A DNA stretch of 64,000 nucleotides from Nymphaea colorata (lineage: Eukaryota; Streptophyta; Magnoliopsida; Nymphaeales; Nymphaeaceae). The position numbers were made by a program, and so were the translations under genes. Shown one piece after another: positions 10,841 through 22,559 of this stretch (positions are counted from its first letter, which is position 1; each line of letters opens with the position of its first letter). The stretch is from NCBI RefSeq assembly GCF_008831285.2, contig NC_045138.2, positions 5,363,205-5,427,204 on the forward strand. The letters run 5' to 3'. The notes below the pieces were generated by a model. That model worked only from the letters and a program-made list of their open reading frames with translations. It did not search any database and had not been told where the DNA came from.

Positions 10841-12196
10841 CATTGTTTACGTTTTTCTTCAGTTTTCTAAAGTATCATATTTCTCCCATTTAATATATGC
10901 CTCTTCATTATCCTGATGTAACTTCCAATTTTGGTCCTACAAGCATTTTAGATCAATTTTCATGTCTTCTTTTTTTATGTTTTCATAACTAATTTCACTA
11001 TTGTCACTTCACACTTATAGTCTTTCATAGTTTTGCTTCTTACTTCATAGCATTTTCTGACACTGGCTTCCCTACTTCCACTTTTGTCATCCTACTATCC
11101 ATTTTGTGTGACCATAAATACAGAACGAACAAAAAAATTTTCTTGAACCAACAATTCTAGATGATTTCCACAGCTGCACCTTGAATAAACCATCTGGCAT
11201 AAGAATAACATTCATAAATCATATGAACATCTGTTTTTCTGAAGATCCATCCACCAAGGGCCTAACAAACTAATACCAGAATCAAATTTATCTTATGACG
11301 TTAGTACAGTCCATGTGATGGTCTAAAGAAGCAATAAATACTAATCTAGCAAGAACTAAATGTTCTCCCTTCTTCAGTCACATTGCTTTGCTTTTTCTGC
11401 TCATTGGGTTTTTTTCTTACAGAATGGTTGCAGTAGTATACATGGCAAACTTGCGAAGCAATTCCTGCCCTAAATGGATTTAAAAGAAATTATTATGAAC
11501 AATAGAAACAACTTCTGGGCCTCTGGCTGCCAATGGCTTCCTATGCGGCAATTCCAGCCAGCAGTGTCCAGTTCTAAACATTAAAATCTTATTCCAGCAT
11601 GTAAATAACTCAATATTATTGATGTGCACACACTTCAAGCATGCTACGAAGAGGAATTCAAAAAAAAGCTGAATGCGAAATCAAATAATTCTCCAAGATC
11701 GTTACAATTGAAAATATTCAAATAAGACCATAAAATGTAAAAAAAAAAAAATCCAACTAAAAAAAGCCGCCCGATGATTTTTAAGAAGAATCAGAAAGAA
11801 AGCCGCAGACAAGAAAATGCCAAATACCATCAACAAGTACGAAAACCCATTATTCACAACGATCCTTCGAATTTCAAAATTCAATCACCACACGCCAGAG
11901 CAAGAGAAGGAAAATCGAAAAACAGAAGCCCGCCTCTGCTCCTCAAGAGTCAAGAGAACCGAATCGAGAACCGAGGACACACAGATAAAAAAGCTACAGA
12001 GCTGCCCCCTTCATCTGTGCGCCTTCTCCACTAAGCCCGCAGCCCCTCCCCCAAGTTACGATGCTCTATTTCTCACAGGCGACGGTGGCTTCTCTCTTTC
12101 TCACGGGCGACAACAACAACAAAAACAAATGAAGGAGAAGAAAGCGATTACGGGTTACCAAACAAATGAAGGAGGAGAAAGAGGTTACGGGTTTAC

Positions 12197-12360
12197 CTTC
12201 GGCAGGAGTTAGCGACGATGGCTAAGGCTTCTCAGTTCTCACAGCGGAGGTGGCGGCGATGGCTGAGGCTTCTCACTGCAGCAGTGGCTGAGGCTTCTCA
12301 CGGCGGCGATGCGGCAGTGGATGGCTCCTCAAACGGCCGGCCTACAGTGGAATCTTGAAG
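12197..12360 (-). promoter_or_regulatory. GC-rich candidate 5' leader exon (possibly NRPA2)
   Basis: On the minus strand this GC-rich block has three imperfect repeats around GAGAAGCCTCAGCCA and ends in a plausible donor GAAG/GTAAAC at 12197/12196. The nearest minus-strand acceptor with a known gene behind it is NRPA2 exon 1, 4.5 kb away. This could be the NRPA2 5' UTR exon or the leader of an unrelated transcript; sequence alone cannot decide. Confidence 0.3.
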
Positions 12361-12924
12361 ATTTGCAGGGGAATGGTCGACAAACATCCGGGGAAAAGGG
12401 GGAAATGATGAGACCGTGAAAAACCACATGAAAAAAAAAAACGCGTTAAACCCTTAAAAGACTTTTCGTGCATGATGCGCACGCAGCACTCGAGGCAGCA
12501 GGCTCCCCTGCTGCCGGGCCCTCCGCTGGTGTCTCGACGGCCGTCGACACAGCAGTGCAAGGGCCCCTGACGGTGGCCTCCCTTCTGTCTCAGTGGCGCC
12601 GAGACAGCAGGACGGGTCCTCTGCCCGTCGAGACAGTTCCCGCTGAACGGCCACTCAGCGAACGCAGTCTTCATCGCTGTACAGACACCCTCGTCGACAA
12701 CCAAACACGAGTAAGGAAGGTCTCTGCCTCTCTGCACAAGCAGCCGAGAGAGAGAGACGACATACCTGTAGCTGTGCGCGCCGCCGGAGGGAAGCTGCGT
12801 TGTGCGTGTTGGAGGAACTGCCCACCACATTCAAGTTCAACCCTTTCAGCCCATGCACCGTGAACACGTTAGCGAGGGCATATTAGTCATTTTCTATAAT
12901 AACAATTTTCTCATTCCAATCAGA

Positions 12925-13080
12925 ATTATAAATATCTTTTTCTCGTTTCCTTTTCCTTTCTCATAGCCATCTCTCCATTTCTTCCCATTCAAACGTGTTT
13001 TTGCATAATTGTTCCTTTCTTCTTTCGTCGTGTCCTTCAGGTACCGATTTTCTGATCTCTCGGCGATTAGGGTTTACCGA
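12925..13080 (+). promoter_or_regulatory. Plant-type core promoter and leader on the plus strand
   Basis: An ATTATAAATATC TATA box at about 12925-12936 is followed by a pyrimidine-rich stretch and, at 13066-13076, the telo-box GATTAGGGTTT common in promoters and leaders of plant housekeeping genes. No downstream coding exon was recognised, so it may serve an unseen or non-coding transcript, or be a relic. With the GC-rich block on the opposite strand it would form a divergent promoter. Confidence 0.4.
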
Positions 13081-13981
13081 TTTCCTTGATTGGGGGGAAA
13101 GCCTTTGCAATTTCATGGCTGTCTGTATCCGATGTCTTTCGATTTTTATCGTTGACATCAGAGGGATGTTAATATATCCAATTTAGATGAGTTGTCTAAT
13201 TAGATTTGTTTTACAAAAATCAAATATGAAACAAAATTAAAATCTAAATAAAGAAATCAGATCAGATTCAGATTTAGAAGGTGAAATCCGATCATATTGG
13301 GATGCACATAAATTTTTGGTAGGATTTGAATTCAGAGTCAAATCAGATTTAGTTTTGAATGAACATCTTATATCTAACGCTATTACACTTTGAAAATCTG
13401 TGAGATTCAGTTCAAAATTCAGAATCGATTCTGATCAAATTTGGATCGTGAAATTAGATTTCGGCTTCAAATTCGAATATGTTTTTTCTTTATTCTTATT
13501 TGAATTTGAATCCAAATTCCAATGTGTAAATATCCCAAAAAAGTGAATAAATCTAAATTCCAATGTGTGAACATCCAAAAAAAAGTGGGTATGATCAAAG
13601 ATATATTCTTTTCGAATCCAATTCGTTGACATCCAAGCTTGTAAAGTATGGGTGCTGTTTTATTCGTTTCTGTTTTGGGTACCGCAAAGGAGCACTCCAT
13701 GCCCTTTTTTTTCGTTCGATAAGGACTGATTTTGAATTAACATCTTACATGCTGCTTATCAAGCTCATTTTTCGATTTATTAGCCAATATTTTAAGTCAT
13801 GCTTGTTTGATTAAGAAACTGTATCATGAAGCTAGCTTATCCAAACAACGTTTGATTCTAATCGTGCGTCAATATTTTTTTTAACTTATTTTTCTCTAAA
13901 AATGAAACCTTCAGACGTATCCTACTATGTAAGTTTTAATGACCTATTAATTACACATTGAGCTGCCTTTTGTCACCTTAG

Positions 13982-14086
13982 AATTCAGAATTCCATCTAG
14001 CAGATTTCTTCACCAAACCTGTTGCTCCTTCACATTTCGCTTTTCACTTTCAGCCAACTTTTGGTCATCCCATCATTATTTGGGGA
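13982..14086 (+). pseudogene. Ty1/copia polyprotein C-terminal scrap
   Basis: Translates as FHLADFFTKPVAPSHFAFHF, matching the copia RNase H terminal motif 'LADxFTKxL...F'. It is followed by GGGGAGGG, a polypurine-tract-like run expected just before a 3' LTR. No upstream RT or clear LTR remains, so it is a fragment. Confidence 0.5.
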
Positions 14087-14099
14087 GGGTTTAAAATAT

Positions 14100-14109
14100 A
14101 GTAACTTGT

Positions 14110-14144
<35 letters not shown>

Positions 14145-16560
14145 GCACACACATGTGGATGCATACATATATAAGTGTGTGTGGGTGTAAAACATATATT
14201 AGTGACATATATATGGACATGTATATGCGTGCACATCCAAATTTTGAACCGAATCTGGCTGATTCTCAAATCGTAAGGGCATTGGATATAGGATATTTAC
14301 TTAGAACTAAATCTGATCTGAACCAGATTGGATGTCATTTCTTAAATCCGAATCTGATCTAAGTTTTCAATTGGGTATTAATTTTTTTTCATATCTAATT
14401 TTTTTTCATAATGGTTTGGTCGGATATGCGATCCAATCGGATAATCTCTCGAATGGGAACTGACATATTTATTTCTGCAACTCTTTTGAAGGTTTTCTGG
14501 GCTTTGAGACAAACCATTTCAGCTTGAAATGACTGATACCTATGTTAGATATGGCAACTACGTTCCCACTTGTAGGATCCTGGATAGGATGTCTTTCTAA
14601 TTCAGCTTCTAAGTTTTGTTTGTACAAATATTTTGCTTATCAACATTTTTATGTGATGTATTGCAAATTCTGGCAGCTTGGCACATCATGAGTTCTTATT
14701 TTATTATATAGAACTTGTTGCATCGTTCAATATTGATGTAAAATTATCTAATTTATTTAGGTCCATCAAACAACTGAAAAAAAATATCCGGACAAATTTT
14801 CTATGGCCATTGAAATTTAGCAGACAGGAAACATTTTCACTTTCACCCTAATCTAGAAAATTTTATTGGAAAAAAGTATTGGAACCTTTCCTATGGCCAT
14901 TAAAGGAGTCGGATCGTTTGATAGCAAGAACACTCGAGGAATACCCAACGAATCTGCTGCAAATATTAGAGCAGATCTGCATAATCAGTTTTAATGTTAT
15001 AATCATATACAATGTAGTTGGGTATGGCGTTACCATTTCCTACATAATCAGGTTGGTATGGTAAGTTATTAACTTTTTAGGCTCAGATTCAGATATGGGA
15101 GAGTTGGTTCTATGTGTCACCATTCCCGACTTTATCAGGTTTGCTTAATGAGTTCAAAACTCAAAATCCATTTTTGAGAAAATTGGATCCAAACCATTCC
15201 CGAGTCAGTTTTACATGATTAGTTTTAGACTCAAAATCAAATATCAGAGAGTTAGTTTCAAGTGTTAATGTTTTAGATCTAACCATTTAAGACTTAAAGG
15301 CATAGTGCCCACATGAAATGAATTAAAGACATATCCTTGTACGTGTCTCTAGCCTGATTCGCTACGTTATGCTTTACTAAAACACTAAACGGTGGAATCT
15401 TTAAAAGGCTCGAAACTCATTGATTTTCTTTCTTGGATGGAACAATTTACTTTTTTCCTAGAGCTTGTTGAAAGTACAATTAGGCTGTTCTAAAATTTGT
15501 AAGAAAATATAAGTGCGTAATTTTCTATCTTTTTCCTGTACAGAGAGACTGAGCTATTGATTGGATGGATCAGCCAATTCACTAATTAGATTAAATTAGT
15601 CAAAGACATTGAATAATTATCTTTTAAAAATTAAGAAATATGTAAAACTTAATTTGAAATAAAAATTCATGTTATTTTAAGAAATATTTAGAAGCTAACA
15701 AATAGATAACATCTTTGAATTGACTCCACAAACCCATCCTATTTAAATCAGAGGGTTTTGACGACACAATTCCTAGCATTTGGGAATCAACTATATATAT
15801 ATATATATATCTTCAAAGAGATTGGTGTAAAGTGAGAGCCAGTTTCTATTACAAATCCTTAGAGCTAAGGTGGAGTCGAAAATTTTTCATGAGGGGAGCC
15901 AAATTAAAGTTTCTAATTTTTTTGACAAGGGCCGCAATATCATTATATAGGATAAATGAAATTTTCAACCCCGCCCTCGTGTTATACAAAAGAAGTTAGT
16001 GACTTGAAAGCAGCCTTCCTACTTTAAGGAAGGAGAGGTTGGTAAAAGCTTCAATTATCTTATATGAAATAGAATTAAATACTATAAAATAATCAACCAC
16101 GTACTCTAGAGTTGCTAAATTAAAAAGAAAATGAGAGGAATGTGGAAAAAGAAATGATTGGACCTTAGGCTCTATTCCAAGGAGATACGGAATAATCCAT
16201 TTTCAAATTTTCAGATCCTGGTTGTTCCCATTAAACTTTTAGAAATATCCAGATTTCAAGTCCAACATCCCAAGATTTTGAAGAGTTACAGGTTCAATCT
16301 GATTCACACGCTACCAGATCCAGTCAATTCTATCCCATGTCCACTTCATATTTGATCAACAATTGGATTCAAAAAGTCTACTTCATACTTGATCCGATAA
16401 AAACTTGGACGTCAAAATCCAACTCATTAACGAGTCTTAACCATGATCTGATCCGTGATTATTTTTGTTCAATTATACTATAAAATTCAGAATATCATTT
16501 TCAGAATTCGAATCATAAGGGATTTGAGCTCCACCTCCATTACGATGCTAACAATCATTC
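14100..16560. other. AT-rich intergenic sequence
   Basis: I see no gene. Content is a (TA)n tract near 14123-14145, repeated AAATCTGATCTG-type motifs (13.2-13.5 and 14.2-14.4 kb) from an old dispersed repeat, and a short (TA)n tract near 15792-15810. Confidence 0.7.
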
Positions 16561-16579
16561 CGATGTAATGTTGAACATT

Positions 16580-16645
16580 GTTAGTTGTAAGCAATGTTAT
16601 TAAAGTCCTTTGTTAGTTGTAAGCAATGTTATTAAAGTCCTTTGT
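16580..16645. repeat. Exact 32-bp tandem duplication
   Basis: Two back-to-back copies of a unit beginning GTTAGTTGTAAGCAATG and ending AAGTCCTTT, without visible mismatch, so a recent slippage event. Confidence 0.85.
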
Positions 16646-17407
16646 GAAGTGAATCGGCGAGGCTGCCGATCAAGAGAATCGGTCAAAAATATTAAATAGT
16701 CACTTTAAAAATAAATAAAATTTTATATAAAAATAATTAAAATAGGGAATTTTTATTAAACATCCGCCCGTGAACTGAGCCGGCCAGTGTCGTGTCCAGT
16801 GAATCGGTCAAAAATAGTAAAAAGTCATACAAAAAGAATAAAGAAAAAATTGTAAATTTTAAATTGTATGAATAACGAAAATATAAATTGTTTTATTAAA
16901 AATAGACCTGGGCACCGGACCGCCACCAGGGTACCCGGCCTGGTCGGGCCCGGGCTCAATGGTGCAACCCGGCCCGATGCAGCCTATTAAAATTTAAAAA
17001 ATTAAATTTTTTATTTTAATAATATGTATTTATTATTAAAAATATTTTTATATTAAAAAATTATTTTATAACTTAAAAATATTTTTATTATAAATCAGGC
17101 CGAGCTGGGTCGGGCCGACTCGAACCCGGTTTTACTGGGTCGGCCCCATGCCCACCCCTAATTAAAATCCCTTTATGAACCGGGCAACCAATGAATTGTC
17201 GATTTGCTAATTCAGGCATTGCTTGTGAAACAGCCAAAAATACTGAAAAAGTCATTTCAAAACGATAAATTGAAAAAATAATTACAATAGAAATTTTTTA
17301 TTAAAGGTCCTTTTATGAATTGAACCAGTCAGTTGCCCATTCAGTGAATCAGCTGATGTGAATCAGTCAAAAATATTAAACCAGTCATTTTAAAAAATAA
17401 AGGAAAC

Positions 17408-17410
<3 letters not shown>
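16646..17410. repeat. Diverged tandem array with a MITE inserted
   Basis: Several units of roughly 150-180 bp share GAATCGGTCAAAAATA, a GTCATTTTAAAA-like block and TCCTTTATGAACTGAGCC. The array is interrupted by the hAT-type MITE at 16903-17160. Non-coding; it ends next to a (TA)n tract at 17410-17440. Confidence 0.65.
16903..17160. mobile_element. hAT-like MITE with 8-bp target duplication
   Basis: 258 bp, GC-rich ends and AT-rich centre. The left end TAGACCTGGGCACCGG and the complement of the right end TAGGGGTGGGCATGGG form imperfect inverted repeats. The flanks ATTAAAAA (16895-16902) and ATTAAAAT (17161-17168) are an 8-bp duplication with one change, as expected for hAT transposition. No transposase. 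Confidence 0.8.
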
Positions 17411-17444
<34 letters not shown>

Positions 17445-17469
17445 GATATTAAATTTGGTCAGTACTTGA

Positions 17470-18692
17470 CAGCATTACTTTGATTGGTTGGAGAATCGAA
17501 TTGGTTTGCTACTGATTCAATCCCACTTGCCCGATCCGATTCGAGAGATTATTACTTTAAGATACCAAAGGAAGACTTTTTTTTTATGAGAATTGCACAA
17601 ATTTGGTACCTTTTTCAAACTCAGGTACGCAAAAAATGCAAAACTATGTAAGAGTTTTTGTGTAATTAGATTCAGATGTCCGTTTGTTTTGGATGTCTAC
17701 CCAAGTCAATAAGAAATCCTGTACAAAATTTGAATTTGGTTTTTGGTCAAATCTGATTTCTTGCCATTAAGTCCAATAAGATTTGGATACAAAGTGATTT
17801 AAATGATATATCAAGTATTTTTCAATAAAAAAATTAAAATTATGGTCCTTTAAAGTTACTAGAAAAGTCAAAAACGTTTTCTGGTAGGGTACTCATTCAA
17901 TAATTTTAATTTCTTTAGGGTCCTTACATGTATAACAATCGAATATATCAAAACATTAACATATATATTAAACTAATTTTGTAAGGCTCTAAAGACCATG
18001 TGGCTACGCCAATTTAAACGCAAAAATAGGCAGCAAATAAATCAATATTTCCTATAAAAACAACATTAATTAGACGTGCCTTGGTGTTCCCAAACATGCT
18101 TGCGGCGGTGGTGCATATTTTGTATAAAACTTTCGTGCTACAATGACCAGATGGCGGCGCACACTCGGCCATAGCTTCTCGCAAATGTGAGATCTGCGTT
18201 AGAGGTCAGATGGGGGTGGTCTGATCTCTAATCTATGGATTTCAACCTTTCCATGGATTTGAAATCTATGGATTAGAGACCCATAGTTTGTTTTTTCCTT
18301 GGATCTCTCGAGGAAATCCGTCCTTGGATCTATAATCCAAGGTAATCAAACATAGACTAAAAGACAATTGCATTAATGATGGTTTATGATGCATAAATAA
18401 TTAACGGTGTTTTGGGGTGGTCTGATCTTTAAACCACATATTTCACTCTTTTGGTGAATTTGAAATCTATGGATTAGGGATCCATAGTTTGTTTTTTCTT
18501 GGATCTCCTGAGTAAATCAGGTTTCAGATCTGAAATCTGAGGTAATCAAACACAACCTAAGATACAATTGCATTAAAAATGGTTTATGATGCATCAATAG
18601 TTTATGGTGGTGCAGTTCATTGTATATCATGATATAATATAATTTGTAATACTATTTTACTAATCTTTGCTCACCTTGGTGCCCAATCAAAG
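17470..18692. other. Non-coding sequence before the Tat retroelement
   Basis: No gene seen. At 18195-18370 and 18415-18560 two diverged copies of one unit carry GATTTGAAATCTATGGATTA and TGTTTTTTC, indicating a dispersed repeat. The remainder is AT-rich. Confidence 0.6.
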
Positions 18693-18841
18693 TGTAATCA
18701 CCCCAAATTTTTCGAAGCTCAAAATCTAATTCATAGATCCAAATTAGATCCAAAACTTAAGTGCAAATCCAAATAGAGTATTTCAGACCCAAAATTCGAA
18801 TCGCGTTCAAAACGACAAAAAATTCGAGCGTTGCGTGTCGT

Positions 18842-19960
18842 TTGCCCTTAAATCCTAATTGCAAGCCGATTAAACAAAAGTTGCGAAAGCTTGATCCTCG
18901 ACTAGAAGGCCCTGTAAAAGAAGGACTAGATGACCTGCTAAAGACAAAATTCATTCGCGTCATTGATTACCCCGAATGGTTGGCGAACATCGTGGTGGTC
19001 CCCATGAAAAATGGTAAAGTCAGGTTGTGCATCGACTTTCGAGACTTGAATAAAGCCACACCGAAGGATGATTATCTTCTTCCAAACATTGATCTGTTGG
19101 TAGACAATACTGCAGGCCATGCAATGTTCTCTTTCATGGATGAATATTCAGGATACAATTAGATCAAATTAGCAGTCAAAGATCAACCTAAGACCGCTTT
19201 TACTACACCCTGTGACACTTTTTGTTACACGGTAATGCCATTTGGGTTGAAGAATGCTGGAACAACCTATCAAAGAGCCATGGCTGCCATCTTCCAAGAC
19301 CAGATGCATAAAATTATGGATGCGTATATCGATGACATATTGATCAAATTCAAGACGAGAGAAGATCACATTGAAACTCTTGCCCAAGTATTCGAGAGGC
19401 TTTTACAGTACATGTTTCACTTGAATCCTTAAAAATGTGTGTTTGGGGTTGAGTCAGACAAATTCTTGGGTTTCATGGTCAGTAAGAAAATGATTGAAAT
19501 GGATCTTACTAAAGCTAAAGTAATAATCGATATGCCACCACCTACCAACATCAAGGAGTTGTGAAGCTTGCAAGGACGAATCCAATCTACCAGACGATTC
19601 ATTTCCAATATGGCCATGAGATGCGAACCATTCAACCAGCTGTTGAGGAAAGACGTCAAGTTTGAATGGGGTTTTGAATGCCAATAGCTATTCGAAAGGA
19701 TCAAGAAATACCATCTAAATCCGTCAATTCTAAAACTCCTGGTGTTGGGTAGACCATTGTTGCTTTACATCAGAGTGAATGAGTTAGCATGTGGCGGCTT
19801 TTTGGCACAATATGAGGAAGGAAGTCACATCGAGTATGCAAGCTACTACATTAGCAAGACTTTTGTCCAATACGAAAAGAAGTACTCTCCAATCGAAAAA
19901 ATTTGTCTAGCATTGGTTTGGATGTGTTGGAAGCTGAGACATTATCCTCTCCAAGCTTAA
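18842..19960 (+). pseudogene. Tat-lineage reverse transcriptase and RNase H, broken
   Basis: One frame carries VRLCIDFRDLNKATPKDDY, then MDEYSGYN, a stop (19160-19162), MPFGLKNAGTTYQRAM and the catalytic YIDD (19325-19336). The RNase H follows to about 19960, with YSPIEKICLALV. Further stops lie near 19432, 19561 and 19687. The stops are read as single-base changes in an otherwise continuous frame. Confidence 0.9.
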
Positions 19961-20164
19961 TCCTCTCAAGTATATCTTAGAGCAGACCTTCCTTAATAGA
20001 CGCATCGCCAAATGACAAGTTCTGCTAATGCAATATGATCTTGAATATGTGTCTCAAAAATCAATCAAAGGACAAGCAACTGCGAATCAGTTAGCAAACT
20101 TCCCTTAGTACAAGGAAATCAGAGCGAATGATAACTTTCTAGACGAACATATAGTAAGATTGGA

Positions 20165-20570
20165 GATGGTTCCGATATAGAAGATGTACTTTGATGGGTC
20201 TAGAAATGTGATGGGAGTAGGCATAGACATCTTACTCATCACTCCGAAAGAGGAAATGATCTCATACTCTTTGAAACTTAATTTTCCATGTACCCATAAC
20301 ATGGCTGAATATGAAAGCCTCATACAAGGACTTCGTTCTTTATTGAGTTTTCAAGTAAAAAGGGTGCATGTCTTTGGCGACTCTCAGCTTATTATAAACC
20401 AAGTGAATGGAGAATGACAAGCCAAAAACGAAAAGTTGGTGCCATATCAAGAGATCGCTATCTCCTTAATCCGTCAGTTTGAAGAAGTACAACTGGCTCA
20501 CATAAAAAGAAAAGGTAACCCTATTGCGGATGGCCTTGCGAGCTTATGATCCACTGTCACCGCCTTTGAA
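20165..20570 (+). pseudogene. Second (archaeal-type) RNase H of the Tat element
   Basis: KMYFDGSRNVMGVGIDILL, then THNMAEYESLIQGL, then VFGDSQLIINQVNGE and GNPIADGLASL give the acidic catalytic residues of the extra RNase H domain found in Tat elements. It has a stop after NGE and sits in a different frame from the RT. Confidence 0.85.
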
Positions 20571-20869
20571 ACAGTGACACATGTTCATCATATCCAAGAG
20601 GGGAATATGCCTTGATACCATGACATCAAAAGGTACATTGAAAGAGGAAAAATCCCAACTGAAATGCTAAAAAATGAACGAAAAGCAATTCAGCGTATGT
20701 CAACAAGATACTTTATTCTCGCAGGAGTGCTACACTGACGTGGATTTAGCACTGAATACTCTCCGTACCTTGATAAAGATGAGACAAAGGAAGTCGTCGA
20801 AGAATCACATCGAGGAGATTGTGGGGGCCATGTTGGTTATCAAACCTTCACCAAACAGATAATTTGAAC

Positions 20870-21870
20870 AAAATATTATTGGCCTACTATGCAAAAAGAT
20901 TGTCATCAATTCGTCAAAAGATGCAAAGAATGCCAATTGCATGCCCCAGTGATTCATGCCCCAACCTCGCACTTGCATTCTATAACATCTCATTGGCCAT
21001 TTTCAATGTGGGCATTTGATGTAGTTGGACCAATATCCCCTACAGCTTCCAATGGCCATAAGTATTTTCTTGCTGCAATAGATTATTTTACCAAGTGGGT
21101 AGAAGTCGTCACACTCAGAACAGTGGAAGGATGTCATGTATTGTCCTTCATTCACAAAAATCTTCCTTGTAGATTTGGAGTCCCTCATGATATAGTATCT
21201 GATAATGAGACTCATTTCAAGAATGAAAAGATGATAAAGTTGTGCAGCAAGTACCGCATCATGCATCATTTTTCAGCTCCTTATTATTCTAAGGCAATGA
21301 ACAAGCAGAGGCTACCAACAAGATCCTGATCTGCATCTTGGAACAGATAGTAGAAACTATAAGAGATTGGCATGAAAAGATATATAACGCTCTATGGGCA
21401 TATCACACCACCATGAGAGCTCCAACAAATGCAACTCCAACAAAGCTGGTCTATGGAACAAAAGTGGTTCTACCATTACATGTGTTGAAACCCACTTTAA
21501 AGTTCGATTCTCTCATAGAGCTCCCTCTAACTTAATATCAGCAAAAAAGGATAATGCAGCTTGATTTGCTAGATGAAAAGAGGCTGAAAGCGGCTGAACA
21601 TGAAGCTTATCACCAAATGGTAGCCAGACAATTTGCCAAGTCAGTTATCGAGAGACAATTCAAAGTCAATGATTTGGTCCTACGATCTGCGGTGTACCTA
21701 AGAGGACGACCACAAGGCAAGTGGACACGAAATTGGAAAGGCCCATATATCACTAAGGAAGCCTTGCCCCATAATTCATACCAACTAATTGATGCCGATG
21801 GGGTGCAACTTGCCGATCCTGTTAATGCCCTTCACCTCAAGAAATTTTGCGTCCAATTCTCTTGTATTCA
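20870..21870 (+). pseudogene. Tat-lineage integrase, broken
   Basis: It begins with a zinc-finger remnant (KRCKECQLHA), then the catalytic core WPFSMWAFDVVGP and YFTKWVEVV, then FGVPHDIVSDNETHF, then a frame change near 21300 and the C-terminal part NALWAYHTTMRAPTNATP and VNDLVLR...GPYIT. At least two frame changes and a stop near 21533 disable it. Confidence 0.88.
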
Positions 21871-21964
21871 TTTTCCAATGAATGTCAATTATTTGTGTTT
21901 TCGCATCTACTATTCAATCTAGATTCTTTCTAGTCGTAAAACATGACAATTACTCTGGGGTATT

Positions 21965-22260
21965 TTTTTATTATTATCGCCCAGGGCTTGAGAGCAACCC
22001 GTACAGGTAAAGGGTTAAACCTGTAATATGAGGGCAACCCATGCAGGCAATGAGTTAAACATGCAATGTTAGTCAAAGCAACCCATGTAGGTAAATGTGT
22101 TAAACCTGTGCTACAAGCCAAAGCAACCCACACAGTTAAAGGGTTCAACTTGTGATGCAAGTCAGGGCAACCCATTCAGGGGGTTAAACCTGAATTTGAA
22201 GTCGGCAAACACGTGCAGGTAAGGGGTTAAATATGCAATTTAACCTCAAACAACCCATTG
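21965..22260 (+). repeat. Tandem repeats in the 3' untranslated region of the Tat element
   Basis: Five to six diverged units of about 45-60 bp share GCAACCCATGCAGGTAAAGG and GTTAAACCTG. They lie between integrase and the 3' LTR. Tat/Ogre elements are known to carry hypervariable tandem repeats at just this place that can seed satellite DNA. Confidence 0.8.
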
Positions 22261-22559
22261 AGGTGAGCTGTGGCATGCACAAGTGCGCGGTCGCAAGAGA
22301 CAACACATCGCCCAACCGCGCTGTTGTGGCAGCGACCCTTCGCACGCACGGGTTTCATTTTTTTAAAAAAAATGAGTTGTTAGGGGCGTTTTGGGCTCAT
22401 TTTGAGTAGACATTTACCCTCCCTACACTTGAAAAAGTAATTTTTCAAGCCTAATGGCCAATCATTCTTATTTCAAACCATTTCTTTTCAAAATAATTCA
22501 AAATTATGTGAAATTGGGATGAAATCTTATAAAATTAAAAAAAATTCAAATTTTAGGTT

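Larger units (their letters stand above)
7669..12190 (-). other. Non-coding stretch upstream of NRPA2 exon 1, possibly its first intron
   Basis: No exon was recognised here on either strand. It holds the tandem triplication (8340-8880), GA-rich sequence (9090-9320), the palindrome cluster (9777-9936), a 57-bp duplication (10725-10840) and AT-rich sequence. If the GC-rich block at 12.2 kb is the NRPA2 5' leader, the whole stretch is one 4.5-kb intron; that link is an inference. Confidence 0.35.

Noticed and set aside
12342-12867. Several overlapping open frames in GC-rich sequence
   Set aside because: High GC removes stop codons on both strands; no family signature or splice context supports any of them.
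21965-22260. CRISPR-like array
   Set aside because: Units are diverged and without unique spacers, the context is a plant retrotransposon, and Tat 3' repeats explain it.
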